64,000 nucleotides of DNA from Pollenia angustigena (taxonomy: Eukaryota; Arthropoda; Insecta; Diptera; Polleniidae): NCBI GenBank assembly GCA_930367215.1, contig OV884059.1, positions 160,454,511 through 160,518,510 of the forward strand. Direction: 5' to 3'. Below the pieces are notes generated by a model, which searched no databases, had not been told where the DNA came from, and saw nothing but the letters and a program-made list of their open reading frames with translations. Shown piece after piece: positions 1 to 10,657 of the stretch (the stretch's first letter is position 1; each line of letters begins with the position of its first letter). Made by a program: the position numbers and the translations under genes.

Positions 1-7
1 AAACATA

Positions 8-424
8 CCCAGCGGTAAATATTGAAAGGACCGCAAGTGGCAGGCCTTTTTGAAGGCCTCTATACTCCTTTCTAAAAGATTCGCTTCGCATGATATCCTG
101 CCTTCAGAAGTTTGCCTTCTAGAAGGTATAAACTTCTTTTTAAAAGACCTTCTGAAATATTCAGTACACATTCGCTACTCCCTTCTTTGAGAAGGGAAGG
201 TGTTCAGTTTTATCTACTTTTTATTTTTAGTGACCGTCCTTACTCCCTTCTTTGGGAAGGGATCGAAGTTGTTTTTAAAGGAAGTGGGGAAGGCCTTGCG
301 CCCAATGACAACCTGTGTAAAAAATAAATAAGTATGGAATGCGGCGAGAAGGACTTCTGACTGCTTGTGACTGCTAAATAAGGCCTTCTATTAGGCCTCG
401 TTACTCATTCTAGTTATCGCTGGG
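8..424. mobile_element. MITE with CCCAGCGG/CGCTGGG ends, copy 1
   Basis: The stretch starts CCCAGCGGTAAA and ends ATCGCTGGG, with TA on both outer sides, consistent with a 2-bp target duplication. Its interior is rich in AAGGCCT, CCTTCT and AGAAGG words and resembles the copy at 39415-39732. No coding capacity is recognisable; the short reading frame at 112-327 lies wholly inside it and is taken as chance. The superfamily is not identified. Confidence 0.65.
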
Positions 425-1306
425 TATTTAAAGTATCTACAACCATTACACAACCTATTAAATATTTCATTTCCATATCCTGTAACCTTAATAAGAAAAT
501 TTTCTAGATTAATTATATTCTACAGTTAATTTTACCTGCCCAATAATCAATTAACCACAACAACTTTATTTTTATCCATTATAAGTTCAATATTTGTAGA
601 AAACACATTATTTGCCATAAACTTTTCAATTAATAATGCTTAAACACAAGAAAAAATTCCACAAACTATTTTATCACTACAGAATTATAATCAAATACAC
701 AAGCACACATACAGACACGCACAAACTGACTTGAACTTTATCATTCGAAAACTTATAAAGAATTCATATTAATATGACTAATTAATAAATGTTCATTAAC
801 TTTTACCTCAAATTCAACCGTAGAATATTAAATAGAACTTTACTCTTCATTAAACCAGTCGAAATTTGTCGAAATATAAAGTGAAGTAATAGCAAAACCT
901 TAAATATTTATGGAATTCATTTTTATTTGTTGCAGCTAATGACAGACTTTAAAAATTAATAAAGCACACACACACACATATACAAGTATAAAATTCAATT
1001 TAATAGCCTTATCAATGTGTCAAACAAAAGTTTTGCAAGTTTTTTTTTGTTAAAGAAGAAGCCAATGACATCTAAATCTGTGGTCCTATGGAAGAGTATC
1101 TTAAGTCGATATAAGACAGGATTAAGTTATCACAATTAGAAAAGGTGTACAATTTTAAATATTAAATACATTTTTTTTAACTTTTACTTTTAGACTCTTT
1201 TGATGTTGTTGCTAATACGATTAAAGCAAAAACTCTTTAACAAAACTGAGAATATCTTGAAACTGTAATTTTCGACATAAGCTACTTTTCTTCATTGGCA
1301 CAGATA
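425..1306. other. AT-rich intergenic stretch
   Basis: Nothing coding is recognised here. A short (CA)n run lies near 966-978, and homopolymer A/T runs are frequent. Confidence 0.6.
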
Positions 1307-1765
1307 CATATCGTCGTGCCGAAGTTATCTTGCCGTATATCACAAAAATTTTTTTTTGGGAAATCGAATTTTAAGGTTCAAATTCTTATACACAAAAATG
1401 TACGTGAAAAAAGTCTTCCAATATTTTTGTCAGATATTGTGTTTGAAGTTCTTTATCGATTTATGTAAAAATATCCAAAGTCATGGAAAAAAATTTTCAA
1501 GTTATAGCCATTGTCACGTCCGAAAAAAATTTTCAATTTTGCCGTATACGCCACTTTTTGCGATATATTTTTTAGTTTGTGTGATATAAGTCAAAATAAG
1601 GTATTAAAAACCTACATTCACGTGTTTGACCAATATTGAAAATTACGTTATAATAATTTTCAGAACGAAAATTTATGCAAGTGACAAATATATTTACGTA
1701 TAGTTATAAATTTTATATTATCGAATTTCCTTATGTATGAATAATTTTAAGTTTATTATTACTTA

Positions 1766-2590
1766 AGGGTGGTCTAACCATAATGCACGATGTAACTGTG
1801 AGTCACACCGTAACGTCAAATTTTTGTCCAACTTATTTTGACATTTCTTGGTATCAGTGCCAAATTCAACCATGAAGAGGTTCAGCATTGAGCAGCGCGT
1901 TAAGATTGCTGAAGCCTTTTACGAAAATTGGCGGTCAAATAAAAAATAAATTTTGTGCACATCTTGATTTTTTTGGTCAGCATAATCGATCAACTGTGTC
2001 CACAATCGGGATAATTGTGCGCCAAATTTAGCAAACCAGCTCTGTAGGAAATGTGAAAACGCCTGTGCTTGCATGCTTGGCGCGGTTTATAGCCAGGCAG
2101 CATCATCGGGCCTTACTTCTTCGAAAATGAGGTATGGTGTTCGCAATCGTGAGCTGATAATGGATTTATTTTTGCCATGGAAATGGAGGATATGGACCTA
2201 AACGATAAGTAGTTCCAAAAGAATGGCCATGTTAATTGGCCGTCACGATCATATGATTTGAAACCGTTGGCCTTCTTTCTTTAGTAATATTAAAAATAAA
2301 AAGTGTACGTCAATAAGCCAAGAAGAAGAAAGAAGAAATTGAAGAGCTAAAGACAGATAATTTGACACATTAAGTACATTGAACCTCAATAATGTCTCAG
2401 AGCCATTGAAAATATGGACCATAGGACAAGGTATGCAACCGAAGCCGCGACGAGCATTTGGCCGATAATTTGTCTCACACATAGGTGTCACAGATCCTTC
2501 TATAATAATAAAAAATATTCAGATAATTCGCTAAAAACTTTTTGTTTTATTTACAATTTACATTGTGCATTATGGTTGGGCCACCCTGTA
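1766..2590 (+). mobile_element. Mariner/Tc1-like element with decayed transposase, copy 1
   Basis: Terminal inverted repeats of about 28 bp enclose it: left GGGTGGTCTAACCATAATGC, right the complement ending GGCCACCCTGTA. TA lies at the right boundary. The 5' untranslated block, with the GTGAGTCAC word, is shared with the copy near 35155-35610. The interior holds a mutated transposase gene. At about 825 bp it is shorter than an intact element of this kind, so the middle has been deleted. Confidence 0.75.
1872..2484 (+). pseudogene. Mariner-like transposase relic (DUF4817-type)
   Basis: The reading frame opens with ATG and gives MKRFSIEQRVKIAEAFYENW, the helix-turn-helix start typical of the insect mariner-like family with a DUF4817 N-terminal domain. 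Recognisable pieces follow in shifted frames: a FFGQHNR-like block, GPYFFENEV, a NWPSRSYDLKPLAFFL segment that contains the catalytic-domain SxDLxPLxFFL signature, and a C-terminal end resembling GGHxxDxxSHT. Stops, frameshifts and an internal deletion show it is dead. It would have catalysed cut-and-paste transposition at TA sites. Identification is by motif; the exact lineage is not settled. Confidence 0.75.
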
Positions 2591-3059
2591 TTTTCAACCT
2601 TTAATTGCTTAGCAATAAAATGAATTTAGGCAATATAGCAATAATTCCATCAATATAAATAGCCGTTGTGTACTACGTCCGAAAAATATCTTTACATATA
2701 AAACGAAAAATGTTAAAAAACCGGAAATATTTATAAGATAGTCTATTTTTTGTAACATGCCTAATATACTTTGTTCACATACAACAAGATAACGCAAGAT
2801 TTTTTTAATTAAAAGTTTTCATACGTTTTTTGTCGTATATCCACAATTATGCTACATACGGTATTATAACGCATTAAATTTTTCGTAAAAGTGGATATAC
2901 AACAAAATGGCTTCGTAATATCTCATTAACCATAAGAGATAGAGACGTGAGGATTGCGCAGATCGATAGATCTGTTAAATTTACCACAGGAAACGGTCTT
3001 ATCTCATTTTTTTCGATTTTGTGATATACGACAAGATAACTCCGGAACGACGATATGTT

Positions 3060-3480
3060 TATAGGATAAATAATAAATAACCTGTATGGTTTAAAGAGAA
3101 TTTCTTACTAACGTAGACATAACAAACTTTATTTGACTACAATTCTATTTTAAGGGATATTTGTTTAAAGTTAATATTTAGTAGTATAGTTTATTTGATT
3201 ACAATTGCGTGCGAACGAATTTCAATCCAAAGAAATATTAGAAACTATGTATTTACTAATTTCTTGGATGCGCATAAAATGTTTCTTTTATTTCCGAAAA
3301 CTTTTGAATAATGCAGGTAGTTTTATTTAAAATCAAAAAAGGTTTCATCATACCTTTTTGGAAAATCATAAAACTTTTCAAACATTTTGATTGAAATAAT
3401 ATCTTTGAAATCAAAAAGATAAGTTGACATAAGACAATATACAGATACGCACACTATAAGTGGGACACGTAGAAAAAAGT
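3060..3480. other. AT-rich intergenic stretch
   Basis: No gene is recognised. At 3450-3468 lies CACACTATAAGTGGGACAC, whose exact reverse complement occurs at about 10593-10611. Confidence 0.5.
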
Positions 3481-3481
3481 C

Positions 3482-3603
3482 TTTTATTTTGAGTTTCAAA
3501 CATATATATATATATATATATTGGTTCCTTTAGTTCCTATAAGGAGCATAGGGCCTCGAGTTTCAAACATAGCAACATAAAATGTTTGAAACTCAAAATA
3601 ATA
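3482..3603. repeat. Short palindrome split by a 53-bp insertion
   Basis: The left arm TATTTTGAGTTTCAAACATA and the right arm ATGTTTGAAACTCAAAATA form an inverted repeat with a very short natural loop. One arm is interrupted by the insertion at 3505-3557. Confidence 0.6.
3505..3557 (-). mobile_element. Micro-insertion: 3' tip of a non-LTR retrotransposon with (TA)n tail
   Basis: A (TA)n run plus about 37 bp containing CCTATAAGGAGCATAGGG is flanked by a perfect 14-bp direct repeat, GAGTTTCAAACATA (3491-3504 and 3558-3571), as expected of a target-site duplication. Read on the minus strand, the unit resembles the last coding bases of the RTE-type relic at 50890-52556 (GTCCTATGCTCCT there, GCCCTATGCTCCT here) followed by a microsatellite tail. 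A second such insertion is at 22749-22802. I interpret both as extreme 5' truncations made by target-primed reverse transcription. Confidence 0.7.
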
Positions 3604-3977
3604 GTCTAAGTTTTATTTCAGAATTTTTATATGATATTTTTCATTTTATATGAATTCAGTAGCTCGTTTCTTTATTTCGCGCATCGTAAAATTTCTAACG
3701 TGAAGTGTGAAACAAAAAATTTCATCGTTTCTCGATATGTGAGAAAAAAGTGTTTCTGTATTTGAGTGCGAAAATAGACAACACAGATTTTGTTTTAACT
3801 GAAATATTTCCAGTAATCAAGTGTCAATTGAAAGCGAAACGTCAACGAAAGAAATATATAAAAAAAGACCAGAGCTGCCAGATTTGACGATTTATCGTCA
3901 TTTTGACGATTTTCTTGTTCCGAAATTAGCAAAGTGCCGGTTTGCTGATTGATTCTAAAAAAGGGACGATATTATTT

Positions 3978-5437
3978 GAGGGGTATAGATGCAAACTCTG
4001 CAATGTCCACTTTTTTCACAAACTTAACGAATAATACCTCTTAGTTGTATTTAATGAATGCTTCCAATTTGTGAATATTACATTACCAGAAACATTTTTA
4101 TCCCATAAAAAAGTATGTTCAAAAATTAAGAATTAATGCAAAAGCGGCAATGTCCATTGGAGATTGTCGTTTTTGCAATGATCACAGTTTGTTAAGCTTT
4201 TTTTCTCTCAACTATTTTTGAAAATGCATGCTATTTTTTTTATGTTGTTTCTTTTTTTGCAAAACAAAACAGTTAGTTTTATTGTTCATTTTATGACTTT
4301 GTCATTAGTCGTAATTATGGAGTTAAGTTGTTATGAAGTTCCTCCAAATCAATCAAGAAAAAACTAAGCCTTTGTTAAGTTTAAGAATTTTATAACTACT
4401 GATTTTTTAAGTACTTGCCATTGCCAAAAAAGCAGCAATGTCCATTTGATTAGAGCAACCACAGCAATCTCCAATTTTATTATTACACTGCTTTACAAAT
4501 TTTTAATTTGGAAAAGTACGAAGAACGCCACATGCCTAGATAAGTTAATTGGGACCTCCTGAAAACGAAAAACGCTGTAATTTTTTTTTCCTAAGTACCG
4601 TTTTTTAGATTACGGTACTTTTGTGTTTTTCGGTGTATGGTCCCACCAAACCCTTGTGGAGCCCAACCGTATATTGTATGCCTTTTCCGTCGATATGCTG
4701 AAAACTGTAATCTGATAAGAAATGGCTGAGTTATGGCAACTCAAAGTTAAAAATTTGCCTATTTTTTACGTTTTTTTCAAAATTTTTCATTTTCATAAAT
4801 ACGTTAAAACTGATGGATTTAAAAAAAACGGAATTTTATATGTAAATGAAAAAATTGTCGTTCCACAAAATCCTTAATAAAAACTTTATTTTTCATCCGA
4901 TTTTTTCAAATTACGCTTAAAATGTTGGTTATTATATATACTATTTGGTTAAAAATAAAACATTCCAGATATTTAATTTAACGTAGAAAAAAAAAAACGA
5001 AATGAAAATGAAAAATTTTGAAAAAACGTAAAAAATAGGTAAATTTTGAACTTTGAGGTGCTCATAACTCAGCCATTTCTTATTTCGATCAGATTTTTCG
5101 GTTGGTCTCCCCAAGGGTTTGAGTGGGACCATACACCGAAAAACACAAAAGTACCGTTATCTAAAAAACGGTACTAAGGAAAAAAAATTACAGCGTTTTT
5201 CGTGTTCAGGAGGTCCCAATTAACTTGATATTTTTTGGCTGTAAACCAGTGTTATAATTGCCAGCAAACCGCTATATCGATTTGGTTGAAACTTGCGTCA
5301 TATCTTCATCATATTCTTATTTACTGAATAGCATAATATACAATACATACAAATGAATATAGTTTGAGCTAGAGGATTTTACATTTATTACGAAAACTAT
5401 AATTGGGGACATTGCAGTCTTTGCATCTATACCCCTC
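3978..5437. mobile_element. 1.46-kb element with GAGGGGTATAGATGC ends
   Basis: The terminal inverted repeats GAGGGGTATAGATGCAAA and their complement span about 30 bp, extending to the word TGCAATGTCC. A possible 4-bp duplication ATTT lies outside each end (3974-3977, 5438-5441). The TGCAATGTCC word or variants (GGCAATGTCCAT, AGCAATGTCCAT) recur inside near 4145 and 4435. A foldback element sits inside. No transposase was recognised. Confidence 0.6.
4542..5226. mobile_element. Foldback element, about 250-bp arms
   Basis: Two long imperfect inverted arms, about 4542-4800 and 4970-5226, start AAGTTAATTGGGACCTCC and end in the complement. They share blocks around ACCGTTTTTTAGAT, TTTTTCGGTGTATGG and TCAGCCATTTCTTAT. 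The spacer is AT-rich and non-coding. The element sits inside the 3978-5437 element and is therefore younger than it. The reading frame at 4941-5132 is an arm shadow. Confidence 0.7.
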
Positions 5438-5762
5438 ATTTAGTCTTTGAAATAAATCAATTTTAAATCTTTTTATACGTTTGGTTACTAGGCATTACAA
5501 AAAAAGATATCTTTAGAAACAAGGCAGCCTTAATTTTCATGTTAATCCCTATTGTGAAAATTGTCTTCTAAGTTGTTTGTCTCTTCCCTAAAAAAAAAAA
5601 ATATATTGGCAAAAGCAAAATTTCGAGGGAAAAGTGTTTACTTTTTATTCCCGTGATTTTTTAATACAATTGTTTGTGTTCAAAACATTAAACCATTACC
5701 CCATTTTCAGTCAATATAGAAAAAAGTTTGAGTCAAGATGATTTAAATAAAACAATTTAAAG

Positions 5763-6282
5763 CAGTGATCGAAAATAAACACTAAATATCGTTTCTTAAT
5801 GTTCGGTTCGGTAGATTTGTGGAAAACACAAACGCTAATAGTGTTTGTGTAGAAAATCATTAAAAAAATAACGTTTCCCTGTTAGTCATCTTTCGAACAC
5901 AAAAATACTACTGTTTTAATCAAACTCAACAAAAGATGTGAACATTTAATTCCGTTCGGTTTTTTTTTGAAAATCCATAAACTTCAATTTGTTCGGTTCG
6001 GCTCGGTAATGTTCGTCCCTTTTGGCTGGTAAAAAAACGAAACATTTAAAAAAAAAACAAAATACACACACGAAAAGAACATTATAGAACATTAAAATAT
6101 AATGTTTGTCTACAGTATCACTACAATTTTTCTCTTTTTTAACAATGTTCGGTTCTTTCTTGAAAATAGTTACGAACGGTATTAAGGGTTGTGTATGTCT
6201 ACACAATCACTAAAAAAATAGATATCGTTCCTGGGTGTAGGAGCCGAACGTTAAATAATGTACTGTTTACTTTCGAACACTG
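5763..6282. mobile_element. Non-autonomous hAT, 520 bp, 8-bp target duplication
   Basis: The ends are CAGTGATCGAAAATAAACA and the complement of CAGTGTTCGAAAGTAAACA, flanked by perfect ATTTAAAG direct repeats (5755-5762 and 6283-6290). The CAGTG start, the short terminal repeats and an 8-bp duplication fitting nTnnnnAn are hAT hallmarks. GTTCGGTTCGG words recur internally in both orientations, as subterminal transposase-binding repeats often do. No transposase is present, so it would need one in trans. Confidence 0.8.
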
Positions 6283-6290
6283 ATTTAAAG

Positions 6291-6500
6291 TGCTATATTC
6301 GGCTATGGTAAATCTTATATACCTTTCACAATAGCATTAAAATCGCACCAAAACCTTAATTTCGAGAGGATACTTGCTTGTATGAGGACCAGGTGAAGCG
6401 ACATAGCGATCTGTCAAATAAGATTTATCATCCGGGTGGTTTTCGCATTCTAATGGTTTGTTTCGTATAAATTGTATGCAAATGAGAAGTTTTGACATAC
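6291..6500. repeat. Fragment of dispersed TGCTATATTCGGC repeat
   Basis: TGCTATATTCGGCTATGGTAAATCTTATATACC resembles the end of the common fly dispersed repeat seen near 27910 and 59405, which reads AGTGCTATATTCGGC in other copies. The rest of the stretch is not recognised. Confidence 0.4.
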
Positions 6501-6715
6501 AAAAAACGCTTCCGCTCTTATTTAGGTAGCTCAGTTAAGCCATCTAAACTTTATTTTAGAAAACAACTATAGATCTAAACCTATTTCCCTTTTCGTCAAC
6601 CTATTTATTCTTATGCAATAAATATCTATAAATCTGAGCTAAACCTTCAGTATCTTTCTTAAAATTAATCCTTTCTTCAACTGGAACATTTTTTTTTTGT
6701 AACATTTCTAACATA

Positions 6716-7459
6716 CTGTGAGCGTCAAAATAAAGTGTACATCTTGTTTTCCAATATTAAAAGGGTTATGTTAGTTATACAAAGTTATATTTCTACTTTG
6801 CCAAATTTGATCAGACTTCAAGCTTGCTGTCATCTGTGAAAAATACGTTGCTTCAAAAAGTGACAAAAGCAACTGGGAAAAAAAAGCGTGATAAAAGATA
6901 GAAATAAAAAATTCAACGGAAAAAATATAGTCTCTAAAGTGAAGCGTGATAGGGTTAGCTTTTGTAAGACGTCCTAAAACCGATGGATCAGCCCAACAGT
7001 AACTCGATATCAACTCAAGTAAACATCTGGAAACATTTGGACAGACAAATTAAAAAAAAAAACATTGGCAGCAAGCACTCTCTAAATAAAATTCTGCAGG
7101 AAGAGTAGTTAAAATTGTCTACTGAGCTAATTTTAAAATGGGTGGAATTGATGCCAAAGAGACTAGAAGCCGTCCTTAAAGCAAAAAGAAATCAATCAAA
7201 GTATTAACCACTTCACTTTTCTTAGTATTTTAAAACTGTACACTTTTTTTTGACGCGCTTAAAACGGAATAAATTAGTTTTTTTATTGTACTGTTTTTGT
7301 TGTTTTTGAAATATTTCAAATTTTAAGTTTTAAATTGTAATAACAGTGTCCAAAGTTTTGTAAGTGATAATAAACTTCTAAAAATTTGAATTCTTTTTTG
7401 CTAAAATAACACTTTTTATATTGGAAAACCTGTTGTACACTTTATTTTGACGCTGACAG
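6716..7459 (+). mobile_element. Tc1-like element inserted in the Penelope relic
   Basis: The ends are CTGTGAGCGTCAAAATAAAG and the complement of CTGTCAGCGTCAAAATAAAG, continuing to GTGTACA. TA lies on both sides (6714-6715, 7460-7461), the Tc1/mariner target duplication. A second, imperfect TGTACACTT...GACGCG block lies near 7237, so the 3' end may carry a duplicated inverted repeat. At about 744 bp it is an internally deleted copy. It splits the Penelope endonuclease gene and is younger than it. Confidence 0.8.
6983..7207 (+). pseudogene. Tc1-like transposase, C-terminal fragment
   Basis: The translation contains WKHLDRQIKKKN, then a LNKILQEE block and WVELMPKRLEAVLKAKRN ending KY and a stop. 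This is the usual C-terminal pattern of Tc1/Bari-type transposases (W..L.R.V, then L...M..R...V...KGG..KY). The preceding catalytic SPDLNPIE region survives only as SAQQ-stop-LDIN in a shifted frame. An in-frame TAG interrupts the fragment after QEE. Only about the last quarter of a normal transposase (340 or so residues) is present, so it is inactive. Confidence 0.7.
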
Positions 7460-8160
7460 TATATCTTCTTTTCTTAAAACCTTCCACGTTTAAAACGGAT
7501 GTGTTCTCAAAATCTGGATAATGATTTAAATCTCTGCAATGAGTCGATAAAGCTGTACCATGTGCTAAATTATTATTTCTATATTTTTGGTCATGTTTAT
7601 GTCCTGCTATTCTAGTTTTCAGTTTCGTCCCAGTTGTTCCTACATATATTTTCGCACATTGTTCATTATTGTTGTCACCACAAGGTTTTTTATAAACTAA
7701 ATTTGACATATCTAACTTTTGTAATCTATCTTTCATTCTTGTGAATAATCTACCAACATTATTATTTACCTTGTGTGCCATTCTATATTTCCCTTTGTCA
7801 TTAATATTTGAGTTTTCTAACCTTTCTGAAAATTCAGGTACATAAGTTAATGATTTATATATTTTAGGTGCTAAGATCTCACTACTATTTCGAGATTTTC
7901 TTATATTATATTGTCTTATTAAATTGTGAATTGGTTTGTTAGGAAAACTATTATCTTGTAAAATATTTCCAATAATTCTTTTATTTTTCCTATGAAATCT
8001 ATTGTCACTTATTGTCAATATTCTATCTATTAGATTATTAGCTGTATTAATAATAATTCTCTTAGGATGCTTAGATGCTTAATTTAAGATTATACCTGAT
8101 GAGTTTGGTTTTTTATACCAATCTATCAATAACCCATCATCTTTCCTTAAGGTCGAAGAA

Positions 8161-8800
8161 ATTAGAATAAAATTAGTGATTATTTTTTGTAAACATCACC
8201 TAAATGAATCTTTTCAGATCAGTTTTGGTGATTAAAAACGGAATTATCACTTGAGTGATAGAAAATGGATTCATATATGTTTAAATAATGATTTTTAAAT
8301 ATTTTCAATTTTTGTTTTTGCCAAATCAAAAAAAAAAAAAGCATGGATAAGCGTAAATATTAGTGCAAATTGTTTCTTTTCTTCTTTTTTTTTTGGTTCA
8401 AAATAAAGTTGGTTTGAATAATCAAAAGCCATAATGGTGCAGATTTTATCGTAGAAATATAATCCAAAACTATATAATCTAAAAAATGAGACGAAAACGA
8501 TTCAATAGCGATTATAAAAACTAACATTAAAAGGATCAAAAATTGTATCACATATGATTCTTTCAAGTGATTCATCTGTAGGGTATCATTTTCTCACAAC
8601 GATAGTATGATTTATTATTGAAAAATGAGCTTATATATGGGTATTTTGCTCGTGTAGCTGATTCCTAAATGATTAGATTATGATACAAAATGCTAGCTGG
8701 GCATGAACATTGCTTTTGTTTGATTATGTTTAAAAACAATCGAACAAAATTTGTTTAAAATTAATTTTAATTATTTTAAACATAAAAGACGATCTTATTA
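8161..8800. other. Unassigned AT-rich sequence right of the Penelope relic
   Basis: No further reverse transcriptase motif was recognised here, so the Penelope copy is 5'-truncated near 8160. The frame at 8360-8575 is AT-biased and has no recognisable domain. Confidence 0.45.
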
Positions 8801-9329
8801 TTTTTTTCAGAAATTTGACGATTTTTACACAAATTTATCTGGCAGTACGGACTTAAACCAAAACAAGGAAAGGCTTAAAAAAATTTTAAATAACAAAATA
8901 TAACAATTGTGTTTTGTTTATTTTCATCATATAAATTATGCATTCATCATTTTAATTCCGTCTATTTTTTTATATACTATTTTAAAAAAATAGTATATAA
9001 ACATATTTTAAATTAAAAATATCTTCATTTTGTTTTTCTCGCACCAATTTCAAATGTGACTAATTTTGACAGTTGTTGTAAGACAGTTTTCGCAAAATAT
9101 TGTAACAGAAACACTTTTTCTCACATCCTCCCAATAATTGCTGGAAAATTATTTAAATGGCAGATAATTCTACCAAAGAAAAGATACAGAAACACTCGTG
9201 TGAGAAAAACCATTTTTTTGTTTCATTTCACACTATTTTTTTTTAATAAGATTTCTGTAAGACGTGCTAAGTTCCCATTTTTTCATATAGATAAATACAC
9301 TGAGATTTATTGTTGAAGGAAAGCTAGCT

Positions 9330-9530
9330 ACTATGCGCATTTCACTGGTTGCTTAGGCCAGCTCATCAGGAAACCTTTTCCAAAGATTTAAGAAAAGCCA
9401 AAAATATTATACAAATAAAACCCTAAAAGCGAATAAGTCTTACTTGTACCAATATCAAAGCTTAAACAAAACACCAACAATAAACAGTGAGTTTATCTTT
9501 TCTTACATCCCCCTACAATTGGTTGGCTTT
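9330..9530 (-). repeat. Dispersed repeat family C, minus-strand copy
   Basis: The complement shares with 15760-16050 and 19693-19860 a block around AAATCTTTGGA, GTTTCCTGATGA and TGGCCTAAGCAACC, and also the TTGTTTAAGC and AAGATAAACTCACTG words. It is an old, diverged family with no coding sequence seen. Confidence 0.55.
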
Positions 9531-9784
9531 TTTCCGACTCGAATTGTAGTTGTAAGTGGGTTAAAAGAAAAAACAAAATTAAAAAACAAATTGCTTCATT
9601 TTATTGTCTTCGTAAGATAACAACAAAAAAACAATTTGCCAGCTCAGTTTTTTTTGCACGGGCACACGCAAATATATTATCAAAGTTATTTTGTTGCAAT
9701 TCACACGTTTCATGCGAAAAGTTTTACGATGTGAGAAATACAGAAACGGGCTACAGATCTAGTACGTAAATAACTAACTTAATA

Positions 9785-10293
9785 CTATGTTCACACTTGA
9801 GTTCTTAAACGCGTTTAAGCAGCTCGAACGTAATTAAGCTCTAATCACTTCAAAATCGAGATGATTACCCATACATTGAAGTGATTTGTTAATCACTTCA
9901 AATCGACATGATTACAACTAAATCACTTCATAAACCACATAGAATCCACTGAACATGCCTAATAATGTAGAATCGCCACTTGTCGTGTACAACCGGCCAA
10001 GATTTCTGCTTAATGTTTTTATTTTTTTCCTTAAATAATTCATAAATTTTCACAATTCCATCATTAAAATGATTAAAATAATCTTCTGATAACTTTATAA
10101 AAGTGTTTTCATCCATTTTTAATACTCTAAAGAAATATAAATTTGTTTGATTTTTTTTTGTGTGTTTGTTGTGTGTTTTTTTTCTTAATCATCTGTCATC
10201 TTAATCATCTCAAATGTAATGTGAAAGGCTTTGATTAGCTAAATCAACATTTTGCTTAAACGCGTTTAAAAACCCAAGTGTGAACTTAGCATA
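9785..10293. mobile_element. TIR element with TTAAACGCGTTTAAGC ends, copy 1
   Basis: The left end runs CTATGTTCACACTTGAG to TTAAACGCGTTTAAGC. The right end is the complement, TGCTTAAACGCGTTTAA to CAAGTGTGAAC. The inverted repeats are about 35 bp. A second, right-truncated copy lies at 54664-55112. Inside are several AATCACTTCA and ATCATCT words. A short reading frame on the minus strand (9928-10116) is also recognisable, though decayed, in copy 2. Confidence 0.7.
9928..10116 (-). pseudogene. Short N-terminal coding fragment inside the TTAAACGCG element
   Basis: The frame begins MDENTFIKLSEDYFNHFNDG and contains KSWPVVHDKWRFYI, 62 codons in all. The second copy of the element (about 54840-55020) still translates to MDKNTFIK, a HGRLYTRG block and related words with stops, so the two copies share an ancestral coding segment. 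I do not recognise the protein. It may be the first exon of the element's own gene left in a deleted derivative. It is unlikely to be functional. Confidence 0.4.
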
Positions 10294-10310
10294 AAGTATT
10301 TAAACTTAGG

Positions 10311-10580
10311 CCCTAAATTTGTAAAACGCAACGCAATCACAAAAATAACATTGAAAGCTAAAACAATGTCAAAAATTTGTCAAAATTTTGTTGTTGCTTT
10401 CTACAGAAATACATATTGCGTTTTAAAATTATCCACGCCACAAGATATGCAGCATTTAAAATTTAAAAATTCAATATACATTTCTATAGAAAACAACAAC
10501 AAGATTATGAAATATTTTCGATTTTGTTTTTGCTTTCAATATAACCTTTGGCGTTGCGTTTGCGTTATACAAATTTAGGG
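10311..10580. mobile_element. MITE with CCCTAAATTTGT ends, 270 bp
   Basis: The left end is CCCTAAATTTGTAAAACGCA. The right end is the complement of CCCTAAATTTGTATAACGCA, with GCAACGC following on both sides. The interior also has an inverted AACATTGAAAGC block. It is non-coding. Confidence 0.65.
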
Positions 10581-10657
10581 TATTTTTATGAGGTGTCCCA
10601 CTTATAGTGTGTTTAGATGCAACTAAAAATCCTGCAATGTGTTTTGTATATTACGAG

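Larger units (their letters stand above)
1307..3059. mobile_element. 1.75-kb element with about 45-bp terminal inverted repeats
   Basis: The left end reads ACATATCGTCGTGCCGAAGT and continues through a TATATCACAAAA block. The right end (about 3016-3059) is its reverse complement with a few changes. The two ends agree over roughly 45 bp. A GTATATCC/GTATACG motif recurs internally near 1543 and 2833. A mariner-like element (1766-2590) lies inside, so this element is the older host. No coding sequence of its own was recognised and no target duplication is clear. Confidence 0.55.
6601..8160 (-). pseudogene. Penelope-like retroelement, C-terminal RT border plus GIY-YIG endonuclease
   Basis: Penelope-like elements encode a reverse transcriptase joined to a GIY-YIG endonuclease. 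Read leftward from about 8160, the frame gives a LLIDWYKKPNSSG segment (end of the RT region), then ASKHPKRIIIN. The open frame beginning at 8018 carries linker blocks YVPEFSERLE and GRLFTRMKDRL. The endonuclease follows: NLVYKKPCG, the cysteine pair CGDNNNEQC, AKIYVGTTGTKLKTRIAGHK with YVG and the catalytic-type arginine, then HCRDLNHYPDFENTS with the conserved glutamate and asparagine. A Tc1-like element (6716-7459) interrupts the gene after FKKRRY. Coding resumes leftward with LEMLQKK and DTEGLAQIYRYLL to a stop at 6601-6603. A stop near 8075, the insertion and loss of the upstream RT show it is dead. A frame offset exists at the junction. Confidence 0.85.
3875..8845. mobile_element. Composite element with CTGCCAGAT ends, interrupted by several insertions
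   Basis: The left end CTGCCAGATTTG with a downstream TTAGCAAAGTG block, and the right end ATAAATTTATCTGGCAG-like (complement CTGCCAGATAAATTTG), each match one end of the 104-bp element at 34588-34691. This suggests one family, with the 104-bp copy an internally deleted form. The 5 kb between the ends holds other mobile elements. The pairing of the two ends as one insertion is an inference; no target duplication was found. Confidence 0.4.
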
